Shown here: in pieces, positions 63,806 to 64,000 of the stretch
Position numbering within the stretch: the first letter of the stretch is position 1
Layout: each line of letters begins with the position of its first letter
Origin: Candidatus Saccharibacteria bacterium oral taxon 488
GTDB lineage: Bacteria; Patescibacteriota; Saccharimonadia; Saccharimonadales; Saccharimonadaceae
Assembly: GCA_005697215.1 (NCBI GenBank)
Contig: CP040003.1
Location: forward strand, 620,001 to 684,000
Direction: 5' to 3'
DNA: 64,000 nucleotides
Translations under genes and position numbers: made by a program
Notes under the pieces: generated by a model
Told to the model about the DNA's origin: nothing
Seen by the model: the letters and a program-made list of their open reading frames with translations, nothing else
Database searches by the model: none

Positions 63806-64000
63806 TCAGCGACTCATTGCTTTTTTCTTATTCGGCCTATCAAGTGGCAGACGAAAACCAAACGTGCTGCCCTTGTTTTCTTTTGAGGCAAAAATCATCG
63901 CCCCACCGTGCTCCAACACAACTTTACGCGCCAAAAACAAGCCAACGCCTGTGCCGTCAGGACGACGCTTGCGAGCATTTGAGGCGCGAAAGAATTTACC
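63806..64000 (-). CDS. Histidine kinase, C-terminal end (partial)
   Basis: The last 64 codons of a gene that runs off the window. GKFFRASNARKRRPDGTGVG and LFLARKVVLEHGG form the F and G2 boxes of a HATPase_c domain, and GSTFGFRLPL is the G3-like end. This identifies a sensor histidine kinase. The N-terminal sensor part is outside the window. Confidence 0.85.
   Translation of the reverse strand, partial: GKFFRASNARKRRPDGTGVGLFLARKVVLEHGGAMIFASKENKGSTFGFRLPLDRPNKKKAMSR

Overview
The window looks like a chromosome segment of a Candidatus Saccharibacteria (TM7, Patescibacteria/CPR) organism. This rests on gene content and style, not on a marker tree. The carbon metabolism is minimal and fermentative: class II aldolase, a two-subunit transketolase, RPE, RpiB, malic enzyme, lactate dehydrogenase and a glycogen-branching enzyme. 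There is a PilB-type ATPase, an RNase HII-YraN fusion, secreted LysM/CHAP, FG-GAP and LPxTG-like proteins, many small membrane proteins of unknown function, and no amino-acid or nucleotide biosynthesis. TGA is used as an ordinary stop, which argues against Gracilibacteria and Absconditabacteria.

Region by region. 1-4.1 kb (minus strand) holds aldolase and a non-oxidative pentose phosphate operon rpiB-rpe-tktN-tktC. 4.2-9.6 kb holds a secreted HNH nuclease divergent from an M1 aminopeptidase, then rnhB-yraN, a VanZ-like protein and rplS. 9.8-26.4 kb is core housekeeping: malic enzyme, pilB, a SpoU methyltransferase, FG-GAP protein, rpsJ, a zinc protease, ldh, tuf, glmS, tgt, glgB, a UDG-like protein, a regulator, an HD protein and deformylase. 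26.6-37.6 kb holds an ABC exporter, DedA, uvrA, sbcB, obgE, a LysM-CHAP hydrolase and a membrane protein.

About 37.7-62.07 kb is an integrative element. It sits at the 3' end of tRNA-Glu(UUC) with a large serine recombinase abutting and overlapping the tRNA. From left to right it carries: a relic of another recombinase 3' end; a PLD-fold protein with a small partner; a GHKL ATPase plus cytosine-5 methyltransferase pair; a type IV secretion operon (pilin, VirB6-like, PrgI, split VirB4, CHAP, coupling ATPase); an HxlR regulator; an AT-rich cargo block of Nudix, kinase, NDP-kinase-like, SDR, glycosyltransferase-nucleotidyltransferase, propeller and HD proteins; a non-coding region packed with long inverted repeats; a replication-relaxation protein; a possible ribbon-helix-helix protein; a small basic protein; and the recombinase. 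The host resumes at 62.1 kb with an LPRTG surface protein and the end of a histidine kinase.

The most striking general pattern is promoter placement. In more than twenty genes a TATAAT/TATACT-like hexamer ends 6 or 7 bases before the ATG, predicting leaderless mRNAs; genes inside the element show it too. The best candidates for something undescribed are the cargo block, the inverted-repeat cluster at 58.5-58.9 kb, and the tandem-attachment relic at the left end. Two genes, deformylase and LysM-CHAP, have apparent one-base frame problems at homopolymers near their starts; these could be assembly errors or real.
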